Assembly: GCF_964204645.1 (NCBI RefSeq)
Contig: NW_027437443.1
Coordinates: 53,739-117,738, forward strand
DNA from: Tubulanus polymorphus
Lineage: Eukaryota; Nemertea; Palaeonemertea; Tubulaniformes; Tubulanidae
Length of the DNA: 64,000 bases
Reading direction: 5' to 3'
Made by a program: the position numbers and the translations under genes. This document shows positions 1 through 11,506 of this stretch, one piece after another (the stretch's first letter is position 1; every line of letters starts with the position of its first letter). The notes below the pieces were generated by a model. That model searched no databases and was not told where the DNA came from. It was given only the letters and a program-made list of their open reading frames with translations.

Positions 1-557
1 CAAAAATACCAGCATACGAACGGGTTTGTGTTTTATCGCGGAGCCAAGCAGAAGAAAACATCAATAATGCAAAGGCAGACTTCGAGGGATTATTCGGGAG
101 TACTCGCTAAAATCTGAATCAAACTTGTCTCAAGTTCCAAGGGAATAGAATAGATGATCGCTTTGTCTTACATTCTAAATGCACACGAAATTGGCAAAAT
201 TTTAATGAATCCTCCTGCGCCTATAAGACACTTTCCTGTAATTCAATAGGCCAATTACCAATACCAATATATATTTCGGCCATTCAATCCAAAATTACTG
301 CTTGAAAACTTAAATCAACAAAGAAAACCAAGGACAAAAAAATCGCCCTGTTCCTATAATAATATATGTATAAATAGAGATATGAATTGGGATTGCGAGA
401 ACTATGAATCACTCACTCAAAGAAAAAAATAACTTATCTTAACCTGCATGAACACATGAACATTATTAAATGCACTATTTTCGACTTATATAAATGATAT
501 AGTCGATTCAAAGCTCAATAAACGTTTGGGACTATTTCACAATCACAATATACGTAC
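1..557. other. Presumed last intron of MEPCE, no feature seen
   Basis: This stretch lies 3' of the last MEPCE exon I can place. MEPCE should end with about 10 more residues after the donor at 552-557. I searched the minus strand here for a short exon matching the family C-terminus (a Phe-x-Arg-Pro-Val-Tyr-Leu-Phe type ending) with a correct acceptor and phase and found none, so the terminal exon is probably beyond base 1. The sequence is AT-rich and otherwise featureless to me. Confidence 0.5.
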
Positions 558-3194
558 CTTTTGATTTATTGAATGGCACATCGAGCACCTGACAGGTTGA
601 GAACCCAACCTCGGTAGACAGCAAATACTTTGAAAACTGATCCGGATAAAAGCTTATACTCTTGAAAACTTTCGATATACTCTCCTAAAAAAAAAGAAAG
701 AAGATTCATCAGTCCGACTTCATTTCTTCTAAAAAATCTCTCGACGATTCGAAAATAATTATATTAATTACTTACAGTTAAATTCTTCTTCTTTTTGTAT
801 GAAGACCACGATTGAGGCTCCAATAAGAGAATACCGCCGGGCCGAAGTTGTTTGAACATTCGTTTGAAGGCACGTTTTAAACCGGCGTCGCCGTTATGTA
901 GGTGCATCCACTTGGTCAAACTGAACGCAAGTATCACATCGTATTCTTCTTTTACCAATTCTAAGAGCTCATCCGATTCCGGCACATAGTTTGCCTAGAA
1001 ATGATAGCCGATGAACGGTTTGATTAATCGTTGGTAATTTTCAATAGTTTATCGCCGAAGAAACAACATTTTAACCCGCATACGTAGCGCAACAGTACAT
1101 ACATATAACAACACGTCGGACAACAGAAGGATGTGGCCTGCATTTCAAACATTATGTAGGCCTACCTTATCAGGAAAAAGAAGAATCGCTACGAAAATGA
1201 GATGCAGACTTGGAAATGATACAGATCGTCCCCCACTGGTTTCAGAGATAAGACGATAACTCCACGGGCAAGTCATTTAAAGCATCCTCATTTCCATAAC
1301 TAAGATGTTCCGATACAACTTCTGAAACAAGTTCAATGTCGATTATAAGGGTGAAAAATACAGTTGAACTGTTCTTTTTTAGAATCAACTTTTCAAAGTC
1401 CTACCCTTATTCGTTCGATTTCTTCAAGGTTCTTGTTTTCACAGGGTGGCCACTTTACGCCCAATAAAAAATCCCCAGTTTTCCCTGATTTTTTCCATGT
1501 GATCTCATAGAATTCCAAGCATGAATATATGAGAAATTTCTAGACTTAAAATGTGAGAAATATCTAGGCTTAAAATGTTACATTTCATTCACTGAATCAC
1601 GTATTGATAAAGAAATGTGTGGTCAATAGCATATACAAATTACTTGAGTTTCCTATTTTTGCAAAATTTGTGAAATGCCTGATCATTTTCTAGATTCTTC
1701 TGAATCTTTTCTTTCTTTTTTTCTGAGTTTTTCAATCCAGGTCTGACAGCGGCCACCCTGTTTCCGGGGCCCACATTTATTTTTTTCCAATGAATACAGA
1801 TACATTTTGTTCAGTTTATTTCTTACCTGCGCAAATCGAATGTTATTCAACAGCTTTTTATCTACATCGCTTTCCGGCAACTTCTTCGAAACGATCGGCC
1901 CGTACGTCGACGACATCGCGTCTGGGAATTTACCTTTACCAGCCAATTCCGACGACAGATAATGGCGGATATTTTTCCGCGCCGCCGCGATCAGATTCGG
2001 ATCGATGTCTAAACCGACGATTTTACGCGGCGTGAACTGACGCGCGATCGCCAACGTAACGTGTCCGACATTGCACCCGATATCGAGAACGTCTTTACCG
2101 GTAATCCATTCCTTCTTCAAACACTTCAACCGGTAATCTTCGTCCATGTTCGGATTACGATAGCCGTAATATCGATTGTAATTGCCGTAGATGAATTTCT
2201 TTTTCGGCGCGTTCGCGCGTTGTTTCTGCGACGGTTTTCCCCCGGCGGCCGTATTAATGACGCTCTGCTGCCGTTTGAATTTACTCGTACATTCGACCGG
2301 TGAAACGATTTCGTCCGCGACGACCGCGTTCTTCGTCGCCGATGACGCGTCGTTACCGTCTTTCAACAGACTGATCGATAAATTCGCGCTCGGTTCCGGG
2401 CGGCTGTCGCTAGTTTGACGTTTTCGTTTACGACTTTTCGGAGATATTTGCGGTATGACCGGAGAGACGATTTTATCGTCGACTTTCGATTTGTGCGCCG
2501 CGGCCGGTTTCGTAATCTTTTCAGACGCTTTTTCCGAATTGATGTCTATCGAAATCGGGCGCGTAACGTCCGACGATTCCGTATCGATCTTCAACGCCGG
2601 ATTCTCCGTCGGTAAACTCGCGACGGTCGCAATGCAACCGTCAGCGCTACGGCGTTTATGTTTATTGCGTTTTCGCTTGTGAGTCTTTGGCGACGCGAAG
2701 TCGAGATCTTCGCCCGAATTCAAATTCAACGGATCGGTGATATTCGGCGGAATAATGACGTCGATTTCCTGTTCGCGCCGATGCATCGGCGTCGGCAGCG
2801 GAGACGACACCGGAGTTTTTTCATTCGGATCTTCGCTCGTTAAACTATTCAGATTCAACGGATCGCTGATGTTGCCGCCGAGCAAAAACTTCGTCGGAAG
2901 AACGATTTTCTCGCTGTTGTGTCGACTGCGCCGTCGCCCGAAGCCTCCTCTCTGCGCGCCGCCGAACACCGAATTAAACCTTTTTCGTCCGCGCGGGTTT
3001 CCGCCTCCCTTTTCGAATCTATCTCGATTGTTGTCGAACCGTTGTTTAAATTCGGCGTGCTTTCCATCTTTGGACGACGCCGACGTCGATACGGCCATCA
3101 GATTCTCAGCCGGGGTCGCGGCGGCTCCGACGTAGTGTGGAAATTCACCGGCATGAGAAAACTGTGGCGGCGTCTTCACATCCACAACGCTCAT
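558..3194 (-). CDS. MEPCE: 7SK snRNA methylphosphate capping enzyme (Bin3 family), 3' end off the window
   Basis: Family role: nuclear SAM-dependent methyltransferase that caps the 5' gamma-phosphate of 7SK RNA and stabilises the 7SK snRNP that holds P-TEFb. Coding exons on the minus strand: 3194-1827 (ATG at 3194, ends phase 0), 994-776 (phase 0) and 684-558 (ends phase 1); the last exon is missing. The first ~330 residues are basic and disordered. They hold two family-type short motifs, [12 protein letters not shown] and [10 protein letters not shown]. The methyltransferase starts near residue 335 with [13 protein letters not shown], followed by the SAM motif [11 protein letters not shown] (about 368-378) and GLDIDP. 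Exon 2 has the Bin3 signature around [11 protein letters not shown] and [13 protein letters not shown]. Exon 3 ends with PDQFSKYL and VGFSTC. Antisense open frames across exon 1 are shadows. Intron 1 (995-1826) carries a mobile element. Confidence 0.95.
1442..1760. mobile_element. CAGGGTGGCCAC-end MITE, copy in MEPCE intron 1
   Basis: The element starts CAGGGTGGCCACTTT and ends with the inverted GCGGCCACCCTG, about 319 bp, with no coding capacity. Its interior (Ca. CACTGAATCACG... and AAAGAAATGTGTGGTCAA) matches, in reverse orientation, the copies at 8262-8495 and about 22845-23115. It looks like a non-autonomous DNA transposon. A clear target-site duplication could not be read. Confidence 0.75.
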
Positions 3195-4559
3195 ACTTCA
3201 AACTATTCGTTATTTTCAAAATTTGAATGATCACAAAAAAGTCACACAATAAATTTACAACAAAAAATTTTGTTAAGTTAATTGACCACTAACTAGTTTT
3301 TCGGATTCAATATCTCACAGATAAAACAACAACAAACCCAACTGAAATGGGTCCAAGATTAGGTAGGGCTAATTCATGCCGCTTCTACTAACCATCCAAC
3401 GTCGAATGAACGTCAATCATGCATCAACAACGTTTCAATGTTTTGATTCTGCAGACTCACACGTGGTTCCGGTCAGTTCAGCGCCACCTGGACAGCGCTT
3501 CCGCTTCATTTGCATAATTTATTCGCTCGCTCCAAAACAGCCCTACACAGTCGCTGTTCGGGCCAGATTTCTCCTTAAATCAGACGCGTCGTTCGGTATT
3601 CGTCCCGTGGATGAATATATGTGAAGATATTCTAGTCCTAGGTCGATGAAATGTCGAATGAACCTCTCTGGATGTCAGTCGAGGGGCGAGTTTTCTTCCC
3701 GTTCTTTCTCCAGATTTCACAATTCAGAGCACTGGGCGCTGGATGTGCGCAAGCGCGGCGCGTTGCATTATGGGCAATGATGGTGGTTTGCGCTAGAACC
3801 TTTCATTCTGAGGGATCGTCTCAAAAACTAATATCGAAGAAATAGAGAAACTTTCAATAGTGAGGCTTTTTATTAAAATCTTGAAACATTGTATTTCAAA
3901 TGAATAAGTTCTCCTATCATCGCTGTGTGTTTTGATTATCATCGGGTGTTGTCAAACAGTTATCAGCAAACAAGAACTTATATTTTCCACATGCCCCCAA
4001 TACAAACAAATCCGATGTCTCACTTTTTTGGTTGAACTGAATTAATTAGTCCACATTTATCTTCGTTTAGGTAGCATTACAATTTCTACAACAACAACCA
4101 AAAAAACAAAACTTAAAATGAAGATCTAAATGATCTGATTTGCCTATGAAACGAAATAGGTCTAAAGAGAAGAATCAGTGGAAGACATATTCACAAGGCG
4201 CGAAATTTAAAAATTGTCACACCATCACACTCTGTTCCACCGTGCGGCGCGTCGGTTGAGTGAAGCGCGCGCGCGCGTCGATCGCGTGTCAGTTTGGCCT
4301 AGTGTTTGCCGCCGTTTGATGCGACTGCAACAGGGAACAGAATCCGCGTTCATCTCGATTAGACTTTATTATCTCACCTTTAATTTGTCTCCAAAATGTA
4401 AGAGAATATAACCAACATTATTCAGGCTTAAATAAATTAAAGTTTTTTCTCGGCCTTATTAAACATTTTACGCCTGTTATTTTTTAGACTTGTGCAGTCA
4501 TCGATTGTTGACGTTTTTGGCTCTTATAAAAAATCTGATGATAACCACATTTTGAAAAA
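3195..4559. promoter_or_regulatory. Divergent spacer between MEPCE and ZCWPW1
   Basis: This 1.37 kb spacer separates two start codons pointing away from each other, so it must hold both promoters and 5' UTRs. Patches are richer in GC and CpG than the flanks (about 3470-3620 and 4240-4340). An octamer ATTTGCAT sits at 3508-3515. No TATA box is convincingly placed. Small open frames here (for example 3376-3624, 4214-4411) have no family resemblance and are not called. Confidence 0.55.
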
Positions 4560-7500
4560 ATGTCGAAGAAATTCAAAGCACCATCTTTCAGTAAGTTTTT
4601 GGTTCATTTTTGTGAACTTGAAAATAGTCATTTAGTTCTGGCATTTGAAACAAAAAAATTTTGCTTGAATCAAATCAACTGTTCTTTTGATCTTTCTTTT
4701 TGTATAATAATGTACTTGATGCCACTGGAACAGAACTAAAGGCAGGGTGTTTTTAATAGTTGAATTAAAAAGTGGCTTTTAAATGCAGCAGCTAGCCAGC
4801 AGCAGAAGCCATCACCAACAGTGATCCAGCCTCCAGTGGCAAACAATCCAAAAGACGATATATCATCGGAGCATCTGGGCGCAATCCTAAATGATGTGAT
4901 CAAAGATTTGAGCACAGATGACGTGTTTAATGATGTCTTGCCTGCAGTAAGTTATACTCAAAGAAATGGTTAATTTTAATAGCCCATTTATGATAATTTT
5001 TCTTTCCCTAGAGCCAATAATCACATATTTCAGCCCTCAGATGAGAAGACCCAAACCCCCCAGGGCCATACGAAATGTGGGGCAATTTTGGAGAAGGACC
5101 CTTTTGGCAAAAATGTATACATCCTTTCTGTAATACATTTTCTTAGACAAAACAAACCAAGAACATCAAAGCAGTAACAAAGAAGAAAGAAAAAAAGACA
5201 ACCAAAGAAAAGTCATCATTAATTTCGACTAAGCAGAAGATTAATCAATCTAGTATTGATATGGAGGAGTTGTTTGCGTCTGCTGTTCAAAATGTTGACA
5301 AATGGCTGGAAAATCATACGGGTATTTCTGATTAAATTCATCATATGATTCTCATATCAGGCGCCAAAATAATTTTGTTGACTCCCGTCCCATGACAGGC
5401 ACTAGAACTTTTGGGCCTGTCAGCCTTTCACAAAAAATTGAGGTCAATTTAGAAGGCACTGAGCCTGTCAAGATTCTCTGGCATTTCAACAATATTTCTG
5501 TCTGACACAAAGGGCATATCTATTCTTGCAAGCAGTTTAGGCATACAACAGCAGAGCCCATAGGAAAAAATTAAAACTTATGAAAAGAGAAATTTTTTTA
5601 TAATTGAATAAGTTCTCTAAACTGTTGTTGTCATAACTGTTGAATGTAACCCTAGATCGAATCGGAGATGTTTCTACGTATGGTGAAGAAGTTGAGGATA
5701 CATTTTCAACTGCACCCAGAAAAATCACCGAGCAGCAGCTTGACTTTGATGAACCATTAATCGTCGAACAACTAACTTCTGTAAAACCAACGATTCTTAG
5801 TACGGACGACTTCGACGGGTTGGAAGATGCCGATGGTAATTTCTTAAAAACCTTTCTTATTTAATTTTCATCAGGATTTTCACTCGCTCAAACTGTTCAG
5901 ATTTAACGCATCACTGATGTTGCCGCTGAGTAGTAACATTGTTACGCTATTGCACAGACTCCTAAACTAACTAAAAACTTTTCTAATTATTCTGGCATCT
6001 CTAGACGCTAGTATCTATATGCTAAATGTCCGTATTTGTTGAAATTTCAAACACAAACTTTTGCATATTCTTGCAGTCGAAAAACTAGTCGAAGAAAATG
6101 CTGAAAATGATCGAATCGGAGGGAGTCAAACGAATTTAAAAGGTGACAAGAACAGCGACGAAGAATGTGACGTTGAAACTGATTCCAAGATGCATAGTCC
6201 AGTTTTCGGTAGGAGCAAAATATACGGTGTATCACAAAAAGATAATTCACAGATTTGGTGAGTAAAATTACTCGGTATCTCGGTCATTAATTTCGAAAGA
6301 GTATCGTCAATTAACAAAATTTAACACGCAGAAAATTTATGATAGAGACCAAAATGAATCGATAAGATCGCAACATCCGTGATGAAATAATCAATGAAAA
6401 ATCCAATAATTTTTGAAAGACTAAAAAGTTTTTAAATACTTGTAGAAATATTTTTCGGGGGGTTCCTTCTTCAGTCTAAAATGGAGACAGAATTTTGTTT
6501 TAGAAATAAAATTCTGTCTTCATTTTGGACTAATAGATTGAAGAAGGGTGGTAGTAACCACCCAAAATAATTCTAGTATCTTAAATAGACTTTTTAGTCT
6601 TTCAGCAATTGTGGGATTTGATATCCTATTGAAACCATTATGTTTCGGCTGTCGGTCCCTTCCAGCCAAAGGGAATCCAAAGGGTGGATCAGAGAAACAA
6701 CAAATGCACTTGCATTCAGCTTGGTAAACTTATTAAAGAATTATTTGGTAAATGTTCATGTTTATCACTGAGAACAGAGATAAGAGTGTTTATTTGAGTT
6801 TTTATTATATGATTGGTAGTTGTGATGAAGGGTCAGAAGTGAATAAAGAGGAATTCGATGATTGTAGCGACAGCAGCAGAAAGAATTCATCGGCTAAACA
6901 GAAGAGACTTCAGAAATCTACTGTTACCAAACACGTCGCTTTGAGTTTAAACAAAAATAGAGATTCCGGATCTAAATTATCATCAGGAGGTTCTGGAGAC
7001 ATGGAACGAGAAAAAAAAATGAAAAGACTGACGGGTAAAAAAAAATTTTTTTTCAAACGCAATGAGCATTTCCTCCTTGTATATTAAAGGAATGGAGATT
7101 TCTTTTTCAGAATTCCGACCATTTTCCAGGAATGGATCTTCATCGGTCGGTGATGGAAAATCGAAACCTCCGCCGAAAAACAAAAAGATATCGATGAAAA
7201 AAAAAATGTTAGAAAGAAAGATTGAAATGAACGGTATGCAATACAATCCTTACTTGATACTCAGTTACCATTTTTAGCTAAGATAGACAGGAACAGTGAG
7301 TAATGACTAATGATGGTCATTGCACCATCCTCACTTGCCAGGGTTTGATTGCCTCCCGTCAAAGCTCATGGCCAACACAAACCCTGTTCGCATTAACTTC
7401 ATTGGTCAAGAGTTCTTGAGTCGCCACTAGTCTATGTATCTAGCCAATCAGATGTAAAGCGAATCTGCCGGTAAAAAACAAGGCATTTGATTGGCTTAAT

Positions 7501-10500
7501 ACGTTAGACTAATGGCCGCTTAGAAGCAAACTGGCCGCTTAGAAGCAAACTGGCCGCTCAAGAACTCTTGGGCAATGCAATAGACCAATCTTGCAGATCT
7601 TGGGTTTGTGTTGTCTTCAGCAGGAGACAATCAAACCCTGACAAGCAAGGGGTATCGATGAATTGATAAATGAAGTCTGATTTCTCTTTATTTCCAATAA
7701 GGAACGTGGGTTCAATGCGGAAACGTCGACTGCATGAAATGGCGTCACTTGAAAGACGTTCACGACCCGACGAGCGTGCCGGAGAAATGGACGTGTAATA
7801 TGAACGAAGATAAACGTTATAATTTGTGTAAACGACCCGAACAGGAATGGCACGAAGACGACGACGGAGACAACTTCGTTTATAACAAATACACCGAAGG
7901 TTCAATCGTTTGGGCGAAGATGGACGGATATCCTTGGTAAGCAGGGTTGTTTTATAGCAATTTTCCAACCGTTCATAGTGGATCTGGTTTTCACATACAG
8001 TGAGGGTTCCGTCGCCAATGCCCTCATCCTGTATTGAAAAATAAGACGTCAAACTACGAATAAAATGCTCTGAGACGAGATTGATGGAATTTCTGTTGAA
8101 TTTATTTGTTTTGTATGTTAGGTGGCCCGGAATGGTCGAAATAGATCCGAATATTGACACATATTTTGAAGTACCGAGCGACGATGAAAGTTATGTTCCG
8201 GTAAGATCACTTCTTAAATACCCTCATCATCAATACAGTACTAGTAGGAATATACCTTCCACAGGGTGACTTAACCACCGACCTGGCAAAATAACGGGGT
8301 CTGACTGAAAAATCTCGAATTTTCACAAATCTTACCAAAAATTTTGACTAGTGTTTCTTTATAACTACATGATTCAATGAAAAATGACTAAATTGTAACA
8401 TATTAAGCCTAAATATTTCTCTGATTCACTCTGGGAATTTTGTGTAATGGAAAACTTGCAGGATTTGTAAATGGGCAGAAAATGGCGGCACCCTGTCAAA
8501 TTCTGTAATATTGACGTTCTTAAAACATGATTATGTAATCTTCACTTGTAGAATTACTATCACGTTGTGTATTTCGACGATAAAGTTTCTCGTACTTGGG
8601 TCAGAGAACATAGACTTAAAAGTTTCAACGACATGTCCCCAGAAACAACTGCTGCTGTGAGTACTAACCTCACAGTACTTTTTCAATAAAATTTCTTGAT
8701 CTTAAAATAGGGATGATTGTCACTCTTATTTATTTGTTTGATACGTAAATCTTTAGTTAAGTAGTTTATTTCAAAGTTACAAAAAGTCAGGTAAAAACGT
8801 TTAGTTTTGCTGTTTTATAGGTGAGATATAATCGCGGAAAATACAAGAAGGACTTGGATAACGCCATCAGAAATGCTAAAAACGCCATAGAAATGACAAT
8901 AATGGTTAGTGATGTCCTTTACTCTTTGATTTGCTATAAGAACATCTCAAAAACATTTTTTTGAAATTTCCTAACTGTTTTTAAACTCAAAATCAAAACT
9001 GATTAGATTTAAATTATCGATTTCTCTCACACAGGAACGCCTTAAGAAATACGGATTCGCAAACAGATACAAAGGTCACTGGGGGACGGAGGAAATCACG
9101 GATAGAGGCAACGTCCGGTTACCCGAGAAGAAAAGCGATGTTACTCGAATTTTAACCGACGCCGAGAAATTTTTGTCGCAAACAGTTGAGATTCTGGACA
9201 CGATGGAAGAAGAGTTGCTTGATAATCGTGATAGCTCGACTGAGGAAAGCGGCGGTAGGTTGTTGCTGGAAAACTGTATTATATAGTAAAATCATTTTAC
9301 CGAATTTACTCTGGATATACATGTATTAGAGACTTAGATTAAAGTCTTTCGACGGTCATTGCCTTCTCGATCATTGGAGGGAATCCTTTGTCGGATGATG
9401 TCACTATTGTGATCAAGACTGCAATGACCGTGAAAGACTGATTCTTTTATGGATAGTTCCTCAATAATTTCCCGCAGAACAGGGAAACTGGGAAAAACTT
9501 GGGAATTTGGAAATAATAATTCCCGGTTTGGAAATATTTGAGAAATTTTCCTCAAATCAGGGAAATATTTGGGAAATTCGTTACATTTCATGGATTGCAT
9601 TTGCCAAGGGCGACTTTCTTCAGCGATTTCCCTTGAAAATCACCTTTATCAGCCAGTCACCAGTAAAATGTTGACTGTAGCATGATATGTCTGTTCATTT
9701 CCATTTGGGAAAATTGAAAAATCTCCCATGAAATACTTGGGAATTTTGAATTCATATAACTGTGGGAACCATGTTTCTTGCATACCAGGGTAGATGAATT
9801 TAGCTAGATAATTCTATAGATAAATTATTCTGGACCAAATAGATTTGTAGAAAATATATTACAGTTTTATTTTCAGGCGACGGCGATGAAGATTTCGAAA
9901 TGAGCGAATCTCCTAAAAAGCAGAAAAAACGAAAAAAGCAATCGAAAACGAGTCGATCGCCATCAGATGACGCGGGAGCATCGACTGATGATGAAGAGGG
10001 CGGGCAACAACCAGAGAAGAAATACACCGGACAGAGTTTATCCGAGCGCCGCGATCGAATCAAACTAAAAACGAAACGTCGAAGTAAAGTGAATTCATCG
10101 CGTAAAATTGATTCGGACGAGGGTAAAAGACCGAAAAAGAAGACCAAAGTAGAAATTAGCAATGTTAAAAAACCGACCTTCGCAGTTCCTAAAATGCCGA
10201 AATGGAAAAAAGTTTCGACTAAGAATGATTCGCCAGTGCAGGTTCTAAAGTCACCGGTGCTCGCAAAAATATCTGAACCAGTTTGCAAAGACAATCTTCC
10301 TGAAGAAACATCTGAAAATTCACAAAAATCAGCGGTGAAACCGAGGCAAATGAAATCCAGTAAATCGAAGTTTCTCGCGCCGAACTTTAAACTAGATACG
10401 GTTACTCCCGATAGCAAAGATAACAACAAGGAAAATACCAAACCGAAGAAACGTAAATCATCCGATTGCGACATTCGAAACTTTTTCGACGTTACGAGCG

Positions 10501-11117
10501 CGGATTCGAAAGTCAAACGAAAGTTGATCGTCGATGAAAGTTCCGTCGATAAATCGCAGCAGAACGACGCGAACAGTTCACAATCAGCAGTAAAACAGCA
10601 GGACAGTGCAAACAGTTCACAATCATCAGTAAAACAGCAGGACAGTGCAAACAGTTCACAATCATCAGTAAAACAGCAGGACGCTGCAAACAGTTCACAA
10701 TCATCAGTAAAACAGCAGGACAGTGCAAACAGTTCACAATCAGGGAGACACCGAGACTCGTATCTCGCAGATACATCGGTATTTACTATGGAGTTAGATA
10801 CGCAACAATCCGACATCGGACGACCGTCCAGCGATCAGAATAATAATAATAATAATAATCGAGACGTTTCGGAGAATTTCAGTCAGGCCGAATCGACTTC
10901 GAACTTCGAAATAAACGTCGACGAGAACGAGACGACGGATTCCGCGTTCGTTATTCCGTGCGCTCAGCAGCAGAAACGTCGCTCGTCGAATGATGTTCGA
11001 TACGATGATGATTGTATGGACGATGAGTTGAACGAGATAGCGTCTCAGTTATCAATAAAACACGCTCAAATAACAGATGGTAATGAGTCAGATCCGTTTG
11101 AGATCGGCGAAGAGTAG
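4560..11117 (+). CDS. ZCWPW1: CW-type zinc finger and PWWP domain protein 1
   Basis: Family role: nuclear reader of dual H3K4me3/H3K36me3, best known in vertebrate meiosis where it recognises PRDM9-marked hotspots. Exons: 4560-4590, 4789-4946, 5147-5321, 5656-5835, 6077-6257, 6820-7034, 7111-7233, 7702-7936, 8122-8200, 8552-8656, 8821-8904, 9035-9254, 9877-11117; all phases join, giving 1008 aa. The zf-CW domain (about residues 355-405) shows the four zinc cysteines and cage tryptophans in GTWVQCGNVDCMKWRHL, EKWTC and NLCKRPEQEW. The PWWP domain (from about 419) reads SIVWAKMDGYPWWPGMV, then YHVVYFDD and RTWVREHRLK. The C-terminus is charged and disordered, with a five-unit 13-residue repeat and a PIP-box-like CDIRNFF. 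The first exon codes only 10 residues; the acceptor of exon 2 could shift by one CAG (4789 or 4792). Longer than the human protein. Confidence 0.95.
5866..5945 (-). pseudogene. Fragment of MEPCE coding exon inside ZCWPW1 intron 4
   Basis: The plus strand from about 5868 resembles MEPCE exon 1 at about 2819-2895 over roughly 70-80 bp in the same orientation (shared blocks include CTGATGTTGCCGC and TTCAGATT-AACG). On the minus strand it still reads LLLSGNISDALNLNSLSE and then a stop, against the MEPCE motif [16 protein letters not shown]. It lies 2.7 kb upstream of MEPCE on MEPCE's own strand. The likely origin is a small local duplication of an exon fragment; no acceptor, donor or longer frame suggests use. 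Confidence 0.7.
6413..6604. mobile_element. Foldback/MITE in ZCWPW1 intron 5
   Basis: The ends are inverted repeats: TGAAAGACTAAAAAGT at the left and ACTTTTTAGTCTTTCA at the right. A nearly continuous inner stem follows (GTCTAAAATGGAGACAGAAT against ATTCTGTCTTCATTTTGGAC) around a loop near 6505. The whole 190 bp can fold into one hairpin. No coding capacity. Confidence 0.75.
7334..7645. mobile_element. MITE just upstream of the zf-CW exon of ZCWPW1
   Basis: Inverted ends of about 50 bp: CTTGCCAGGGTTTGATTG with CAACACAAACCC on the left, and GGGTTTGTGTTG with CAATCAAACCCTGACAAG on the right. Inside is a direct duplication of about 20 bp (CTGGCCGCTTAGAAGCAAA, near 7511-7552). The element ends about 57 bp before the exon at 7702, so it fills most of that intron. 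Confidence 0.7.
8262..8495. mobile_element. CAGGGTGGCCAC-end MITE, copy in ZCWPW1 intron 9
   Basis: Begins CAGGGTGACTTAACCACC and ends GGCGGCACCCTG. The interior (CATGATTCAATGAAAAATGA, TTTCTCTGATTC) matches the copies at 1442-1760 (opposite orientation) and 22845-23115. Non-coding, diverged ends. Confidence 0.7.
9343..9439. repeat. Foldback hairpin in ZCWPW1 intron 12
   Basis: Left arm AGTCTTTCGACGGTCATTGC and right arm GCAATGACCGTGAAAGACT are inverted, separated by about 58 bp. It resembles a very short foldback element. No target-site duplication was established. Confidence 0.65.
10564..10743 (+). repeat. 39-bp coding minisatellite in the last ZCWPW1 exon
   Basis: AACAGTTCACAATCA recurs at about 10571, 10610, 10649, 10688 and 10727, an exact 39-bp period, so the array keeps frame and encodes about 4.5 copies of a 13-residue unit (SANSSQSSVKQQD). 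The inner units are almost identical in DNA, which points to recent expansion or homogenisation. A short AAT trinucleotide run (polyAsn) follows near 10840-10857. Confidence 0.9.
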
Positions 11118-11221
11118 AAATGTTGAGCAGACGGCTTTATTTCGACTCCAAAATTCATTTCCGATTAATTTGAACGAGTCAAATTATCATGAACTGTTTT
11201 CAACTTATTAGTGATTGTTTC

Positions 11222-11506
11222 CAGGGTGGCCACTTTTACTTGATTTGCTTTTCCCCAACTACTCCCTAACATGCGTGTTTACCCTGAATGGATCTGCTAA
11301 GAATCCAATCAATTAACTCAGTAAAATATGTAAAACATAGATGAAAACTGCTTGATTTTACACGCAATCCAGCAATCTCAACACATTTCCCTGACTTTTC
11401 AGCCCTTATTGAACAAAATTCCTCGACTATTCCCTGACCTTTTTAAAGAAAAGAAAACTCCTTGACTTTCCCCTGATTTCCAAGTACTGGATAAGTGGTC
11501 ACCCTG
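11222..11506. mobile_element. CAGGGTGGCCAC-end MITE, second subfamily, ZCWPW1 3' flank
   Basis: Perfect-looking ends CAGGGTGGCCACTTTTA and AAGTGGTCACCCTG, 285 bp. The interior AGAATCCAATCAATTAAC and TGCTTGATTTTACACGC is shared with the copies at 15172-15345, 15857-16078 and 28403-28625, so this is a different interior subfamily from the copy at 1442-1760 with the same termini. Confidence 0.8.

Noticed and set aside
1790-3230. Several plus-strand open frames opposite MEPCE exon 1, including 132 aa at 2737-3135
   Set aside because: They are antisense shadows of a GC-rich coding exon, arginine-rich and without family features.
3195-4559. Search for a 7SK or other snRNA gene beside MEPCE, prompted by the octamer at 3508-3515
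   Set aside because: No snRNA-like promoter spacing, no terminator T-run in position and no recognisable RNA sequence.
7558-8160. 200-aa minus-strand open frame opposite the zf-CW exon
   Set aside because: It spans a MITE end, an intron and the antisense of a well-supported ZCWPW1 exon.
10564-10743. Regular 39-bp repeats that could suggest a CRISPR-like array
   Set aside because: No unique spacers; the units are contiguous, in frame and translated within ZCWPW1.
9800-10816. 338-aa minus-strand open frame opposite the last ZCWPW1 exon
   Set aside because: It mirrors the coding minisatellite (repeated CCFTDDCELFA units) and the lysine codons of ZCWPW1; no independent evidence of a gene.
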